Counted from the first letter of the stretch, positions 1 through 13,900 are shown. The stretch is 54,789 bases of DNA from Gammaproteobacteria bacterium (GCA_022627515.1 JAKEGK010000125.1:1-54789); one strand, 5' to 3'. The notes: generated by a model from the letters alone, not told the origin. Translations and numbers: made by a program.

Positions 1-1024
1 GGTCGTAGGACCGCGCAAAAGACGCTATTCCTTCCTCAAGCAGTTGCTCACATATCTGCTTCAGCCGCCTTCGCGCCAGATTTATCTCCATGCTGTCTTC
101 CAGTACTGACCGCACATTGCCGCGCGCCATAAATGTTTCGAGTGTTTCAGGAGGCATGGTGTTTATAGTCTCATCCCCAACCAAAGACTCGACATAGAGC
201 AATTCCGGATACTCGGGATTTTTGACACTGGTGCTGGCCCACAGCATACGTTGTTTGTTAGCACCCCGCGCAAACTGTTTCCGGTACTCCTCTGCCTGAA
301 TGATTTCATTGAATCGCTGATAAGCATGCTCGGCATTGGCCACCGCGATTTTTCCTTTCAGTTCGAGCGCCGCCGGGGAACCGATTTTGTCCAGCAAGGG
401 ATCCACCTTGCTGTCAATGCGGCTAACAAAAAATGAGGCCACCGAAGCAACATGTTTCGGATCAGGATTTTTTTGCAGGCCGCGCAGATAAGCGCCGGCG
501 ATAGCTTCGTATTGGGAGACCGAAAACAGCAACGTAACGTTCACGTTGATGTTCTCGGCTATCAATGTTTCAATGGCTGGAACAGCATTACTGGTAGCAG
601 GCACCTTGATCATGAGATTCGGACGTTTAACATGACGCCATAGCGTGCGCGCCGCTTCTATGGTTGCGTTGGTATCATTGGCAAGATGCGGTGAAACTTC
701 CAGGCTGACATAACCGTCCACACCCTCTGAACTGACATAAACGTCGTGCAACAGGTCAGCCGCCGCCTGTATATCCTGCAATGTGAGCCAATGGTAAAGT
801 ACATTGGCGTCTATGGCGTGGTCAGCCTGTATCAGATCACGAATGGCCGCGTCATAATCCCGGCTTTTCGTGATTGCCTTTTCGAAAATCGTGGGATTAC
901 TGGTAACTCCGCGCACGCCAAGCCCCACCATCTCCTTCAATCCGCCATTGTTAACCAGATTCCGGTCAATATAATCCAGCCACACCGATTGCCCGTGATC
1001 AAGCAGCGTCATAAGTTTTGACAC
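1..1024 (-). CDS. tal: Transaldolase, 3' end cut off by window edge
   Basis: Transaldolase moves a dihydroxyacetone unit between sugar phosphates in the non-oxidative pentose phosphate pathway, in the cytoplasm. About 341 residues are visible and the C-terminus lies beyond base 1. Family signatures are the N-terminal GVRGVTSNPTIFEKAI segment and the segment RPNLMIKVPATSNA, which carries the Schiff-base lysine. The length and the N-terminus (LLDHGQSVWLDYIDR) fit the longer Tal class seen in actinobacteria and some proteobacteria rather than E. coli TalB; that subclass call is from memory. I chose the GTG at 1024 because AAAGGAGGG sits 7 bases upstream; an in-frame ATG at 1012 is the alternative. 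It follows the DUF6763-like gene by 57 bases in the same direction, so they may be co-transcribed. In this longer class Tal is sometimes fused to glucose-6-phosphate isomerase; the cut end means this cannot be checked. Confidence 0.93.
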   Translation of the reverse strand, partial: MSKLMTLLDHGQSVWLDYIDRNLVNNGGLKEMVGLGVRGVTSNPTIFEKAITKSRDYDAAIRDLIQADHAIDANVLYHWLTLQDIQAAADLLHDVYVSSEGVDGYVSLEVSPHLANDTNATIEAARTLWRHVKRPNLMIKVPATSNAVPAIETLIAENINVNVTLLFSVSQYEAIAGAYLRGLQKNPDPKHVASVASFFVSRIDSKVDPLLDKIGSPAALELKGKIAVANAEHAYQRFNEIIQAEEYRKQFARGANKQRMLWASTSVKNPEYPELLYVESLVGDETINTMPPETLETFMARGNVRSVLEDSMEINLARRRLKQICEQLLEEGIASFARSYD

Positions 1025-1081
1025 AGTACATCCCTCCTTTCCCTAAATGCACCAGAACATGCTATTACGGTTGCACTCAAA

Positions 1082-1471
1082 TTATTTTTCAGTTTCGATT
1101 TGCTCTTCCTTTATGAAACCTTCAGCCCATTCGTCTTCAGGTTCTTCTGGCGTCGCGGTTAATTTTTCCGCTTCCGGATCGCGGAACTCGGTTAAAGGCG
1201 CGGACCAGTCATCGCGGGAGGTATCGGTAACCTCCGTACCGAAGTCATCAATCTCGGCAATGTCCATAGCGCCACTCCAGTTTTCCGGCTCGTCACTCAG
1301 CTCAATATCAAGGTCGTACCAATCGTTCAAACTGAGCTCTTCGATATCACCGTCGAAATGCTGCAACTCGACGGTAGCGTCTTCTTCATTGAGCGCAGTC
1401 ACGGTAAAGCGTTGGCCTTTATCCAGATGGGCGTACCAGTTTCCAACTATAGGATCAATCTCGCGGGGCAT
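1082..1471 (-). CDS. Small acidic DUF6763-like protein
   Basis: A 129-residue, strongly acidic cytoplasmic protein with no signal peptide or membrane segment. The N-terminal half (EIDPIVGNWYAHLDKGQRF, then QHFDGDIEELSLNDWYDLD) matches what I remember of DUF6763, a small family common in gammaproteobacteria with no known function. The C-terminal third is an Asp/Glu-rich, probably disordered tail. The ATG at 1471 has AGAGGAAA upstream at good spacing. It lies directly upstream of the transaldolase gene. The family name is from memory and was not searched. Confidence 0.75.
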   Translation of the reverse strand: MPREIDPIVGNWYAHLDKGQRFTVTALNEEDATVELQHFDGDIEELSLNDWYDLDIELSDEPENWSGAMDIAEIDDFGTEVTDTSRDDWSAPLTEFRDPEAEKLTATPEEPEDEWAEGFIKEEQIETEK

Positions 1472-1955
1472 GATGTATTTCCTCTTAAAATCCGAAGATT
1501 CCAGCTAATTTTAAATTTTAGTATACAAATATAAAGCATGAATTTCACAGGTTGGTTTTGACATAAATCCGATTTGTGTCAAATAAATTACGGATAAAAG
1601 ACACTGGAACAGCAATATATGATTTTTCACCTGCCAGAAGTTTTACTTGCCCTCTTGCAGTCACGGGTTTAATGGCGAATCCGTTTTTAAGCATTAATTT
1701 AGATGATGATTTAAAAAACTGTATAAACAGCGCAATCTGGATAACATATATACAATCATTGCATCCTTAACCGGCCAATAATGAAACATGTTATTCGAGA
1801 TCCTGAAAGAGGGGGGGAACGTAATGTTTCAGAATCCACTGCGGGACAGAGTGCCATCGTCAAATGACTCGACCGGGAACGCGGTCACGCCACCCTGACG
1901 TCATCGCGGAAAAAAATACTCCGGTAAATTTCCTTGAACCTGAATTGATGGTTAA
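1472..1955. other. Gene-free stretch with a dyad
   Basis: This AT-rich region separates the start of the DUF6763-like gene from the end of the giant surface-protein gene. A 64-codon frame at 1576-1770 on the plus strand begins with a non-ATG codon, has no ribosome binding site and no recognisable content, so I do not call it. The region holds the dyad at 1557-1583. No convincing terminator for the 26-kb gene train is visible; GACCG/CGGTC at about 1870-1885 gives only a 5-base stem. Confidence 0.5.
1557..1583. promoter_or_regulatory. 27-base near-perfect dyad, candidate operator
   Basis: The arms are TTTGACATAAATC and GATTTGTGTCAAA around a single central base, matching at 12 of 13 positions. 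It lies about 86 bases upstream of the DUF6763-like start. Both arms contain TTGACA, so it could overlap a -35 element on either strand. No clear -10 hexamer follows at the right distance. The binding protein is unknown. Confidence 0.4.
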
Positions 1956-4900
1956 CTAAAACTTGCCAATCACGTTGATAAACAGGCCGTGACTGTCGTA
2001 ATCCAGATCCGTCAGGTCATCGGAGAAATCCGTGAAGTTATAGCCGGCGCCCATCTTGATATGCCGGTCGAAATGGCTATAGATGGCTAGCAGAATACCG
2101 CTGCGGGAATCACCCGCGGCCGGTATGTCAAGCAGGCGGCCTTCCAGTAAGGCATCCCATTGATGGGCAAAATGCCAGTCGCCTCTTAAGATATATAGCG
2201 ACGCATCACTCGCAAAGAATTGCTGATTTTCACGGTCAAGGCTCAACTGACCGAAGCGATGCGCGTATTTGCCACCCAGGGTCCACTCGCGTGTCACGTC
2301 ATACATGACGTCAGCGGAAACCACATGGCTCTTCTGGATATATTGCGCGGCGCTATTGTTCAATGTTATCTGATCCGTACCTGGCATATTATAGAAGTAC
2401 GTGTATTTGAACAGCGCATTCAACGCATCATTACTGACAGGCCGGAACGCGTAACCCACCACCGCTTCGGTAAAATTGCCGTTGTAAAAATCACCGAGCG
2501 AGCTTTCACTTTGCGAGTAATTCAGTTTTCCGATAATCCGCCAGTCCGGGTTCAACTGGTACTTGATGCTGTTTTTCATCAACCATGTCGTGCGTTCGGC
2601 GAAGGTGGTATCCGGCTGTTCCGTTTCGTCAACGCGGTATTCCAAAGCGCCCGCATACGTGAATGATTCAAACTTATAGCCAATCTTGAAACCTGCCGCG
2701 GTGCGGTTGGTTTCAGCGCCGGTGTTGTTATCCTTGAGTGTGCCGATATCAATGTGGCCGCCTAAGTTCAGGTTGTCAGTCACGGCAAGGTCAACACCCA
2801 TTGCGTGGGTCAGCCCGGTTGGCACATCGCCATGCGTATAGCGTTCTTCCAGGTAGATGCTGGCGCTATCGGAGTACTGGCTCTTGAATCCGGTCGCCAT
2901 ATTGCCCTGGCGCGCTTTAACACCGTTGTCCGTGCGTTCATTCTCCAGCGCATAGCTGACATAAAGATCCGTGGCGTCCGTCATCCTGTAGCCGCTGCCA
3001 AGTTTGACGGCTGTACCCAGATCACCAGAGGATAATTCACCATCCAGTTTGAAACGGTCTGTGGCGCGGTATTCGCCGCCTACACCCACGCGGCCGTTAT
3101 CGTCACGATTACCATCAACTTTGGCAGTATCCTGAATATAACCATAGGCCAGCCAATGCTCGCGGGAATCGAACGTTGTTCTGAACGCTACATCAGTACG
3201 CTCACCCTCTTGCTGGGTCAGAGGCGCGGTAGGTGAATTGTCGGTGCGTTTGTCATTGCGCACGCCTAATCCGAAAGTCCAGTGCTCACCCATGAGATAA
3301 TCAACATTCATTTCGAGGGCTTCCGACTCAAGCGCGTTTTCCTGTTCCATCGCATCGGCCTTGAGTTTGACATTCACGGATTCATACACCGGCATTTGCA
3401 GCATTACACCAGTCTGCGTGGTATCGGTCAGTGCGATCAGTCCGGGCGCGGAATATCCTGCATCCAATTGCTGGTTAAAGAAAGTTAGCGTGCCGTTTAT
3501 GCCATCAAAGATATCTTCCATACGGATGCTGATATCCACCCGTTGGCCTTTGGCCTCAACATCAGTGCCGGGCGCTAACGCAAATTCGTTAAACTGGTAA
3601 CCGCCGTCCGTGGAGGACAGTGTCGAAGACACCAGGCCCAGACTGTTGGACTGTTCCAGTTTAAGCCAGGTGCCGGCGGTTTTTCTAAACGTTAAATCAT
3701 AGGCGCTAAGACTGGTTTCATTGCCGGCTGAGTCCTGATCCTCCATCGTGAATCCCAGTTTCGCAAGATCGTTAATCCAGTAATGCATCCGGCCGCCGGT
3801 GGTTACATCGTTCAGCTCTTCAAATCCGGGTGTGTATTCGTAACGCACCAGCAGGTAAGCATGATTGCCGCCATAGTCTCTGCTGTCGACCAGGGTGTCG
3901 GATGCCGCCGATGCGGAAAGCGGTTCACTGAGCATAATCCGCCCCTGAATATAATCGATATCATAGTCCAGGCCATGGGTCAGGTTTTTCACGCCAACCA
4001 CCAGTCCGGATACCGCGTCACGGATTTCTATGCGCACCCGCTCGGAACCGGTGAGGATATCCTGGTGCCGCAGATAGTACAGTGACCCGCCGGTGCCGCG
4101 GAATTCGTCCCGCCCCGCCAGGGTACCCGGTTCAGCGGCAAACAGGTTGGCGGCAAAGCGCTTCTCGCCAAAGGCTGTGGCAGCAGTGGTTTCATAGTTG
4201 ATGTTTGCGCCATAGAGGCCACGGTCCACGTGGGCAAGATTGTTATCCAGGTAGGCAATATCGAAGTTGCCCCACAAGCCATAGTTCCAGTCTTTTTGCC
4301 ATTTCAAGTAGAACTTGCCGGATGTCGGCGCGTCCTCTTCCACGGTGCTGTCGTCACCGAAGGTCGGATAGTAATAATCCGGATCAATGCGGCGGAACAA
4401 GGCCTCGGGGGACTTGTTCATGAAGTTGGAGAACAACTCATCCACCGGTCCTTCACGGGTATCGGCACTGGCGGTCAGCACCGAGTCATTGGCAAACCTG
4501 CCTTTAATATAGAAAGCCAGGCGGCCGTCGATGCCAAACTCACCGCGGTAATCATCGTCATTGCCGGTAACCAGTTGCGCCGGTCCACTGGTTTCGTCCT
4601 GGCTGGCGGTCAAGTCCGCAATACCGACGTAGAACCAGTCAGTTTTATCCAAAGATAAGTCGCGTTGATAAACGCTGCCGTTACCCGCATCATCGGTGAT
4701 GGCCACTTCCACGGTATGCAGGCCGGAAGGCAGAATAAACTCGCCGGTGAACTCGCCATTGCCGGCTACAGGCAGTTCACGTCCCGCAAACCACAGCTTA
4801 AAGCCTTGCGGAACATCCTGGCCGTAAATCCGGACCGCACCACCATGCAAGGGAATGTTATTCAGCGCCAGTCGGTTCTCGCCGTAACCCACCAGTAATT

Positions 4901-7900
4901 CCTTCTGATAATCGCGGGCGCTGTAATCGGTCTCCAGCCAGTCGAGTACCCATAGCTTCTGTTCCGCGGTTTCGTCAAAATTACCCTGTTTGTCATAGAC
5001 GCGCAGCACGTAGTTCAATTCCGTGCGTGGTGTTGTGTAACTGTCCGGACCGGCTTCCCACTCCGCCTCCCCATATTGGTTTATCGGGATAATGAAAGCT
5101 GGCGTATCACGTGTGGATTTTCCGGCGCCAAACAGCCGCACTTCCGCCCTGGTGATAAATGCCGGATAGTTGCTGTATAGCTTGAAATGCGTGCGGTTTT
5201 CCACGAACGCAGTCTCCGCGTTGTCAACCTGGTTGATCACATTGGGCCACGCCGTAACGTTAAGGCGTGGCTTCACCTGCAGGTTGTCAAACTTGAAGCG
5301 CACCTGCGCCCTGTCCAGCTCAACGTCGGTGCAGCGCTGCACATCGGGAATGTTCTTGTTTGGATCGTCAACCGGCTGACCGTCCACGGAGATGCGCATC
5401 AGGTTCAAGGCATACGGATTTTTGGTTTCCACATCACGGGTAAAGCGTTTGATTGAAACGCCTTCCATTTCATCCAGCACCGCCAGTTCATCGTAGACGA
5501 CCAGCACTTCGACCTTGGACTGATCCAGCTCGACAAAGCCGGTGTTCACTACGTCATGCGACTGCACGTAACCATGTCCTTCAAACTGAACCTGTTTATC
5601 CGGCAAGCTCATTTGCTGCTGGATGAGTTCCATGGCGCGGCGCGCGCGCGCCGTGGACAGGCCGATGTCATCGCCATAAACCATGGCGGTGCGGCGGTCG
5701 AGGCGTTTATTACTGGTGTAGCCGATAAAGCGCAGCCGCACATTACCCTCGTTTTTGATATCGTCCATGGCGCGTTGCAGGCGTTTGACATAACCTTCCG
5801 GAACCACTGGCTGACCGTTTTCAAAATAAAGGGGCGGTATGTCGCCTTCCGGCGGATTGTAAATACGTTCCACGGTTTCGGCGCCAGCCGCTTCCGGACA
5901 GATCTGCGGTTCATCCGGCAAATCTTCCAGCGGATCATCGTGCCAGAATTCCACTTCAACACGCCGGTTCAGGGTGCGGCCTTTCTCGGAATTGTTGGAC
6001 GCCAGCGGCTGACTTGAACCTTTACCGGTGCTGTCAATGGCGGTGTTGGGCAGTCCCAGAGCTTCCTGCACCGCAATAGCAACGCGTCGCGCGTTGGCTT
6101 TTGAAAGTCCCTCGTGATCGCCGTAGATGCGTTCGTCGCGGCCGGTTAACGGTATGTTATCGGTGTAGCCAATAAAGCGCATTTGCACGTTATCCTTGCC
6201 GGACAAGTTAGCCAGCGCCTGTTTCAGTTGATTGATAAACTGCGCGGGAATTTCCGACACGCCTTCATCGTAATGAAACGGCGGCACCAGATTTTTCAGT
6301 TTGGCGCGGCGGGAATGGCCTTCCTTGTAACGCAGCTTACACATGGTTTCCACGCGGCAAACCATGATGCGCTTGATGTCCTTATCGAGTTCAACCTGCC
6401 GTTCCACCTGCTCTTCACTGACTTCGTCGTACCATACTTCAACTTCCACACGGCGGTTGCGCGCCCTGCCCGCTTCAGTATCATTACTGTCGGCCGGTTT
6501 TGTTTCGCCCAATCCTTCATAGGAGATGGCTTCCGGCGGCAATAACAGCGCGCGCTGGAAGAATTCCGCCGTGGTGCCGGCCCGCTCCCTGGAAAGGCCC
6601 ATGTTGTCTTCGTATTGCTGTTTCAATTCACCAAACAGCGGCACGTTATCGGTATGACCCACGAAGTGCAGGCGCACGTTGACGCGGCCGCGCATGGTAT
6701 TGAGCACTTCCCGCAATTTGTTGACGTAGTCTTCCGAAATATCCGCAGTGCCGGATTTGAACAAAATGGGCGGAACCAGGTTGTTCAGTTTTTTCGTGTT
6801 ATATTTCTTTTCCGTAACCTGTTGTGTTTCAATCGTTGGGACATCATCGTTCTTGTAAACGCTGGTATCCATCCAGGGCGTATAAGTGTAACCGTAAGGC
6901 AGTTGCATTTCGGTGTCTTCGCCAAAGGTGGAACGGTTCAGCACACCGGACGCGTAGTCCAGCGTATCGATACTTGAGCCATTATCCACCGGTCCGCCAT
7001 GACGCCAGAACACCTCGGTTTCAATTACAAGTTCATTAACGCTGACATCTTTCCATTTATCCAGGATCGCTTCCTTCAGCGCTTTTAGCCGGTCATCCAC
7101 CAGACCCGCCGGTTCCACATCCGCCAGGTAAGTAATACGTAATACGGAAGCTTGCTTGCGTAATTCTTCAACGAGTAAACCTAGCCGCGGCGTCCATTGC
7201 GGACGTACTTGTGCCGAATCGGGATGGAATACACCATCGGCTACGCTCAATGTCACCACGTGATGCACGGTAGCGCCGAAGTTAAAGCGCGCCATTTTGC
7301 CCCGGGTGAGGCGTTGCACGTGCGGATTTTCCGTCGTGACCCGGTAACCGCTGGGCAGGGATCTTTCATCCAGTTTGAGAATAAAGTTACCGCCCCGGTC
7401 TTCGTCAGGCACGGCGGCGCAGGTTACATGGAAGCGGCCATGTTCGTCCGTGGTAACCAGCAATCCGCGCGCCGTCGCAAGCCGCGCACCGGCAATGCCG
7501 GTTTCACCCTCATCCTGATAACCATTGAGGTTCCGGTCATCAAACACTTTACCGATAATATCAGAACAATCAAACGTGGGATCAGGCACGACCCGTACCG
7601 TGGCGCTGGCTTCGCCGGACACGTTAGCCGCGGTCAAGTTACTGTATACATGGGCGCGATTGACATATTCACCTTCCTGAACACCGGCGCCGACAACCAG
7701 TAACAATTCCAATGTATACGTGGTGTCGACTTCGATAGATGCCACATCCCAAATTAACCGCAGATTATTCAGCACCGGTTCCGTCGAAGTTCCATTAAGA
7801 CGCGCTGAACCTTCCACGTATTTAAATCCGGGCGGCAGGCTATCAATGATCGACACATTCGTCAGCGGCACCGGCAAGGTGTTGTTTACCGAAATCGTAT

Positions 7901-10900
7901 AGGGAACCAGATCGCCCCTGCTGACATTAACCATCGGTGTTGTTTTGGTGATTGTCACCACCTGCCCCAGATCGGGATCCAACGGAATATGATTATTGAA
8001 CAGCTGGCTTTCACCGGGGATTTGTCCGTTATCCAGTGTCAAATGCAAGTGATAGTTGGTGCCGGCAGTGCGTGGTGCGATAGATAATGGCGGCAGATCC
8101 GCAAACGTCTGTACCTCGCAATGGTTGGTGGTTGCCGGCACCGCGTCATCAATACTGCCCAGGCAACCGGGCGCCGAAAATGGCGTGGTCGCAGCATTGG
8201 TTAACGGCGGTATCGCCACTGACTCGCCACCCACGTAGCCGGACGGCGGCGGCGTCACGCGGATCAGATAATCGCTGCTATTGTTACATTCGGGTTCGTT
8301 AAAGTTGATATCAAACTTGTAAAACCCGTCCGCCAATGTAACCTGGTTTTGCTGAGCCTGATCATTGAAACAATTACCTGGTAACAGCGTATTGGTAGAT
8401 GCGCGCAACATGGCAACCGTAGCGCCTGCCACCGGTATGCGCACAATGGAATTGTAGATGACACCATCAGGATCAATCGGCAGGTTCAGATCCAGCAGAT
8501 TGGTATTGGGATAGAGAATAATGTCATAGATACGTTGCAACGCATTGGTAAAAGCCGAAGAAGCCTCTCCCAGCTTGGCTGCCGTGGCAGTGGCGCCGGG
8601 TGCGACAAAACGCAATTCGTACCGGTCGGGACTATAATAGTTCGCCGCCAAACCATTAATCTGGTATTGACCGTTGACATCTGTCGACACGCTGTGCAAC
8701 AGGTTGCCTCTGAAATAAACTTCGACGCGCCAGTTTTCCAGCGTGCGCTCGCCGCTGTTGTCAAACACATCATCGAAATTGGCGTCATGCCACACCCGGC
8801 CGTTGAGATTGGCAACTCCCGACATAGCGCCGATATCGATGGAGACACTGGCGGATGCCGTCTGGGTCATGGCATTCCAGTACACCTGCGCGGTATTGAT
8901 AACGGCCTGGCCGATGGGGAGATTGGCATCCAGTAATACCCTGAAACGCAGCTCAACAACCTGATTCGGCTGCAACAAGCCATAAGTATTGCCGTAATCC
9001 GCGGTAATCGTGGGCGCGAGGTAAGTAACACCCGTGGTGAATCCATTCATTGTCGCCGAACCGGCCACATAAGTCTTATGACCGGGAACCGGCAGATCCA
9101 GGTTATCGTAAATTACCACATTCGTTGCCGGCACCGTGCTCACGTTGGTGACACGTACTACGTATTCGAGCTGACCGCCTGCAACGGCGGGGCCGCCGCC
9201 AACAACCATCACCGCTTTGGTGATTGCCAGTTGCTGCGCGTTGCCGACCGCAATTAATGTGGGCTGACGACCGTTTGATGGAATACCATCGGCGTCGGTA
9301 AGTTCCCGCGGCAACTCATTGCTGTCGATGTATCCCTGGTTACTGATAATGGTGCCGGACGGTGTTGCGGCATTAACTACCACATCAAAGGTGATAACCG
9401 CCGTTCCGCCGGGCGATAGATATCCCACTACCGGCAGCGGCGGTGTCAGATCCGACGAACTGACCGGTATACCGGCAATCAACGGCGATATGCCGTTATC
9501 CGGTTGCGCGACCGGCAGACCGTTCAGGTAAACGGAATCGGGTACATACGCGGTGTCATTCGGGACGGCGTCGGTGAATATCACACCGGTGGCATCCACA
9601 CCGCCATAGTTGGTTATCGTAACGGTATAACGCAGCACATCATTAGGATCGACAATACCTGGTGTGCTGTTATCCTCCTGCAAGGCCACTGTTTTCACTG
9701 CGATGATCAACGGCAGGCTACCCACCACATCGAGCGTTGGATCATCGGGCGTTGGAGTCGCCGGATCATCGGAAGGTTGTTGCGCAATGGGGCCGCTGTT
9801 ACCCGCACCGTCGGCATTGACATAACCCTGGTTTGAGATAATCGTGCCGCTAATCACATCGGCATTGATCATCACATCAAAGGTAATGGTTGCGACATTA
9901 TCCGTGGCGGCGCCGGCATCGGCTCGCATGAAACCGGCCGTGGTGTTTTCCGGCGCGTTGATCAGCATGCCGCTTTCAATGGCTGAGACACCCGCGGACG
10001 GATCGGCAACCGTGACACCATTCAGCGTGGTGGTGCCGGCAATGTAAGTGGTATTGTTGGGAATGGTATCCTGCAGCAGGGTGCTGACCGCGTTTTCATT
10101 ACCGATGTTCTTCACGGTAATGGTGTAACGCAGCGTTTCGCCGGGCAGCAGTTCCGTGGGCGAACCGGTGATGTCGTCCGATATTTTTTGCACCTGGAAC
10201 CGTGGGGCGGACGCGATCAGGGTTTGTGTCGGATCTTCATCGCCAATGACACTGGGATTGTCCGCGCCATTAACATTGGGGTCATCGCTGGGCAGCGGGG
10301 TCAGGTTGTAAATCTGCAATTGCGCCTGGTTCAGCGCCAGCGTACCGCTATCAATTACAGAAACCAGAGTCACGTCAAATTCAATGGTGACACTGTCATT
10401 GCCGCCACCGGCAACCGTCATCGACAGATTGCGCACTTCCAATAGTCCGGTACCATTCGCACCACCGTTCGGATTGGTGTTGGAAATATCGGCGCCCGCC
10501 GGTACACTGATGATAGTCAAGCTTCCCGGTACAAACAGCGCCGGACTGTTTAAGCGGTCCACTTCGTCAAGGATGGAAAAGACAGGCACGTCCACCGGAC
10601 TGACATTGGTGGCCACGATGCGGTAACGCAGAGTATCGCCCGGCGAAGCATCGGCGCCCGGATCCTGGCCGGTAGTGGTGTTTATAACGTACTTCTGGAA
10701 CTGGATGATCGGTGACTCGGTAACCGTGGTATAGGCATCTTCATGGTCCAGCGTACCAGCCGTGCCGTCAGTGATCGCTCTTGAATAGGTACGGATTTCT
10801 CCCGTGGCGCCGGCTCCCGCGGTATCACCGCTGAACCACTCTGTTACCCCTGCAATATTGGTTAACGAAGTATTATTGGCGGAATCCGTATCCAGGGTTA

Positions 10901-13900
10901 CATCATAGTTAATAATCAGGCGATGATCGGCCGGAATAGCCGCCGCAGGTGTCAGCATCGTCAGGATCAACGTACAGATAGGTGTGCCTGTGGCAAAGTT
11001 AACGGTAAAGTCTGTGTTTTCCACCAGCGGCGCACCGGCGGCAGTGACACCATCCGCCAGGTATAACTGCGCGGAAATATTGTAGGGCGCCACATCGCAC
11101 ATGCCACCGGGAACAGGATTGGGTATATAGTCGGTAATCGTTGCATCGTAGGCATCACCCGTTCCGGCGTTATGCACATTAAGGGTAAATGAGGCGGGCA
11201 AGCCCACACGCATGGTGGCAGGTCCGGATTTTTCCAGTGTTAAATTGTCAGGACCTGCTATGGTCATGTTGGCCGTAGTCGCTGGCGAACCGTTTTGTTG
11301 CGTGGCCGGAGTATTGGCTAACTGGTTATAGGTGTAATTCGCGGTATTGTTAAACAACAGGCCGCTGACATTCGTTGCGGTGTTATCTACCTGCACGGTA
11401 ATGTCGATCACCGCCTGCTCACCGGCCGGAATGTCGATACCGTTTGACGTGTCTTCAATCACCAGACTGGTGACAGTACCGGTATTCACCGGCGTCCACG
11501 GCTGTGACCCGCTGATCTTGGTAACACTGACAAAACTCAGATCAGCCGCCGGTGCACCAAGGTCATCCAGAATACGCACATCATGTAACGTCACTGGTAT
11601 AGGCGTTGCGGGAACGGTAATGCGGTAGGTAAAAGTCTCACCAACAGAAACTATCGTGTCCGCCGGATTAGCCTTCGCCAGTGCGCCAACGACCGGTGAA
11701 GTCAGTGAGGTGGTTGCCGTGTTAGTGGGTCCATAAATTTCCCTTACGCCGTTGATGCCACCCAGAACCGGCGCTGCTTCATCATCAAACGAATAATAAT
11801 TGATACCCGTGACGGCATTAGTCAGAGTGAGCCCGGCGCCCAAATCGGCATCGGCTTGCGCCTGGTAAACGATGGTAAGTGTTTCGCCCGCCCCAATGGT
11901 ATAGGCATCAGCAACACCGCTATCAAAACTCCAAATGGCAATCCCCGTTACCGGATCGTATGTTGGCGCTACATTAGCAACAGGACCACCCGCCAATGTG
12001 GTGCTCACCATGGTTATGGTTGCGGCGCCGTTACGCATGCCCGCGGGAATGACATCCTGCAATACCAGATCATAGGCCGGGGCCGTACCGCTGTTGACCA
12101 TATTCACTGTGTAAGTCACCAGTTCATTGGCATTGATAATTGTATCTCCACCAGCGGGCGCCGCGGATTTATTTACTGTCAGCAGCGGCTGCAGTACGGT
12201 AATAACTGTATCGATATCGGAATTTGTCGTCGTGCCGGACACTGTGTCATAGCTTGCGGTTACGGTATTGTTCAACGGCGTGGAATTAATCTGCGGGAAT
12301 ACGTTATCCATAACCCGCGCCCGGTACACGATGACAAAGTCGTTTGCCGTATCGTCAACGGGTTGATTGGTCACATTACCGAAGCTCCAGGTTACCGTGG
12401 TGGGGCCGGTGGCGGGATTACCCGCCTCCACAGCGGCGACGAAATCAGCATGGGTAAACGGCGCAACAGCACTATACGGCGCGGTGGTGTCTCCGTTGAT
12501 GCTGACGATGCCCGCGAAGTCCAGACCTTGTGGCAGAGTATCAACCAGCTGAAGATTCGCCAGTGTTCCTTCAGGTACCGTCAATGTCAATGCGTACTCG
12601 ACAATGTCACCGATCCGCGCGTTATCGTCACCAGCGCCATAGGTATCGCTGCTGCGAACCTTGGTAATTGGGGCATTGATGTTTGGGGAGTTTAGTGTCT
12701 CTGTTGCCGGCGCCGTGATGTAGTCGTTGAGCCCGCCGATGCCATCCAAGCCGTTACGCTCATACAGGCTCAAGCCGTCGATACCGGTCCATTCTGCAAC
12801 CACGCTATTGTTGAGCACCTGTCCCGCGAGCACATTGTTAAGTAAACGCACATCGTATTCGAATGCAATGGGGGTGCCTTCGGCAATGTCGATGTCGGCA
12901 TTGCCATCCGCCAGGCTCCAGACCAGTGTTTGCGGTGTGGTGATACCATCACCTGTGATAACTGGCGCGCCGATGGTATTGCCGGCGCCAGTCACGGTGG
13001 GATTGCCTTCGTAAACCAGCCCGAGATCCAGGTTGTCGGTTATGGTAACGTCAAACACGTCCGAAGAATCGGCGCCACCAACAGCCGTCAATGCCACGGA
13101 GTAACGTACGACTTCACCGGCGCTGGGCGTGAGATTGTTTGCAGTCTTGGTAATATTGCTGATATGCGGCTCGACGATATTGATCGTCACTATGTCAGTA
13201 CTGACCAATACTTGCTGTGTTGCCCCGATCGGCGTGAAGGTATACGTATACGACACTGTGTTGTCAATATCAACACCTTGCTGAGCGGCCAGTGTGTTTC
13301 GTACACGGGCGTGCAACTCGATCACTGCCTGATCCCCGGCCGGCATTTCCGCGATTGCGATGTTCATCTGGGTTGCGGTGCTGGTGTCTATCACACCAAT
13401 ACCGCCCGTGACATTTACGCTGACAAATTCGAGGTTCGCATCGAGCGTATCAGTAATCTGCAGGTTGTACAGCGTAGTGGCGCTTACTGCACCAGGCACA
13501 GTGATTTGATATATCACTTCCTCGCCAATGGTTGCTTCCGGACTGCCAGGTGCGGGCGAGATCAATACTTTGGTGGGCGGCGCACTGGTATATAAAGTGG
13601 TGGTTGCAATATTACCGGGACCATATATTTCGCGTATACCACTCACGGCTCCCAGCACCGGCACGGCTTCGTCATCGAATGAAAAATAACTGCTTACCAG
13701 CGCCGCATTGATCAGCGCCAAACCCTGCGCGATGGTGCTATCGGCCTGTACCTGGTAAACAATCGTGAGAGTTTCACCAGCGTCAATGGTATAAGCATCG
13801 GCAACACCGGTATCAAAATTCCAGGTAGCAATCCCGGTTCCGGGATTGTATACGGGTACAACATCTGTTACACCCGCGCCCGCCAGGGTGGTGCTCACCA

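Noticed and set aside
1576..1770. 64-codon plus-strand frame in the left intergenic region
   Set aside because: Non-ATG start, no ribosome site, no domain or conserved pattern.
1870..1885. Possible terminator of the 26-kb gene train
   Set aside because: Only a 5-base stem and no T-run on the minus strand.
11856..12695. 279-codon plus-strand frame
   Set aside because: Antisense to the DUF11 repeats; composition rich in His/Arg/Gly as expected for a shadow frame.
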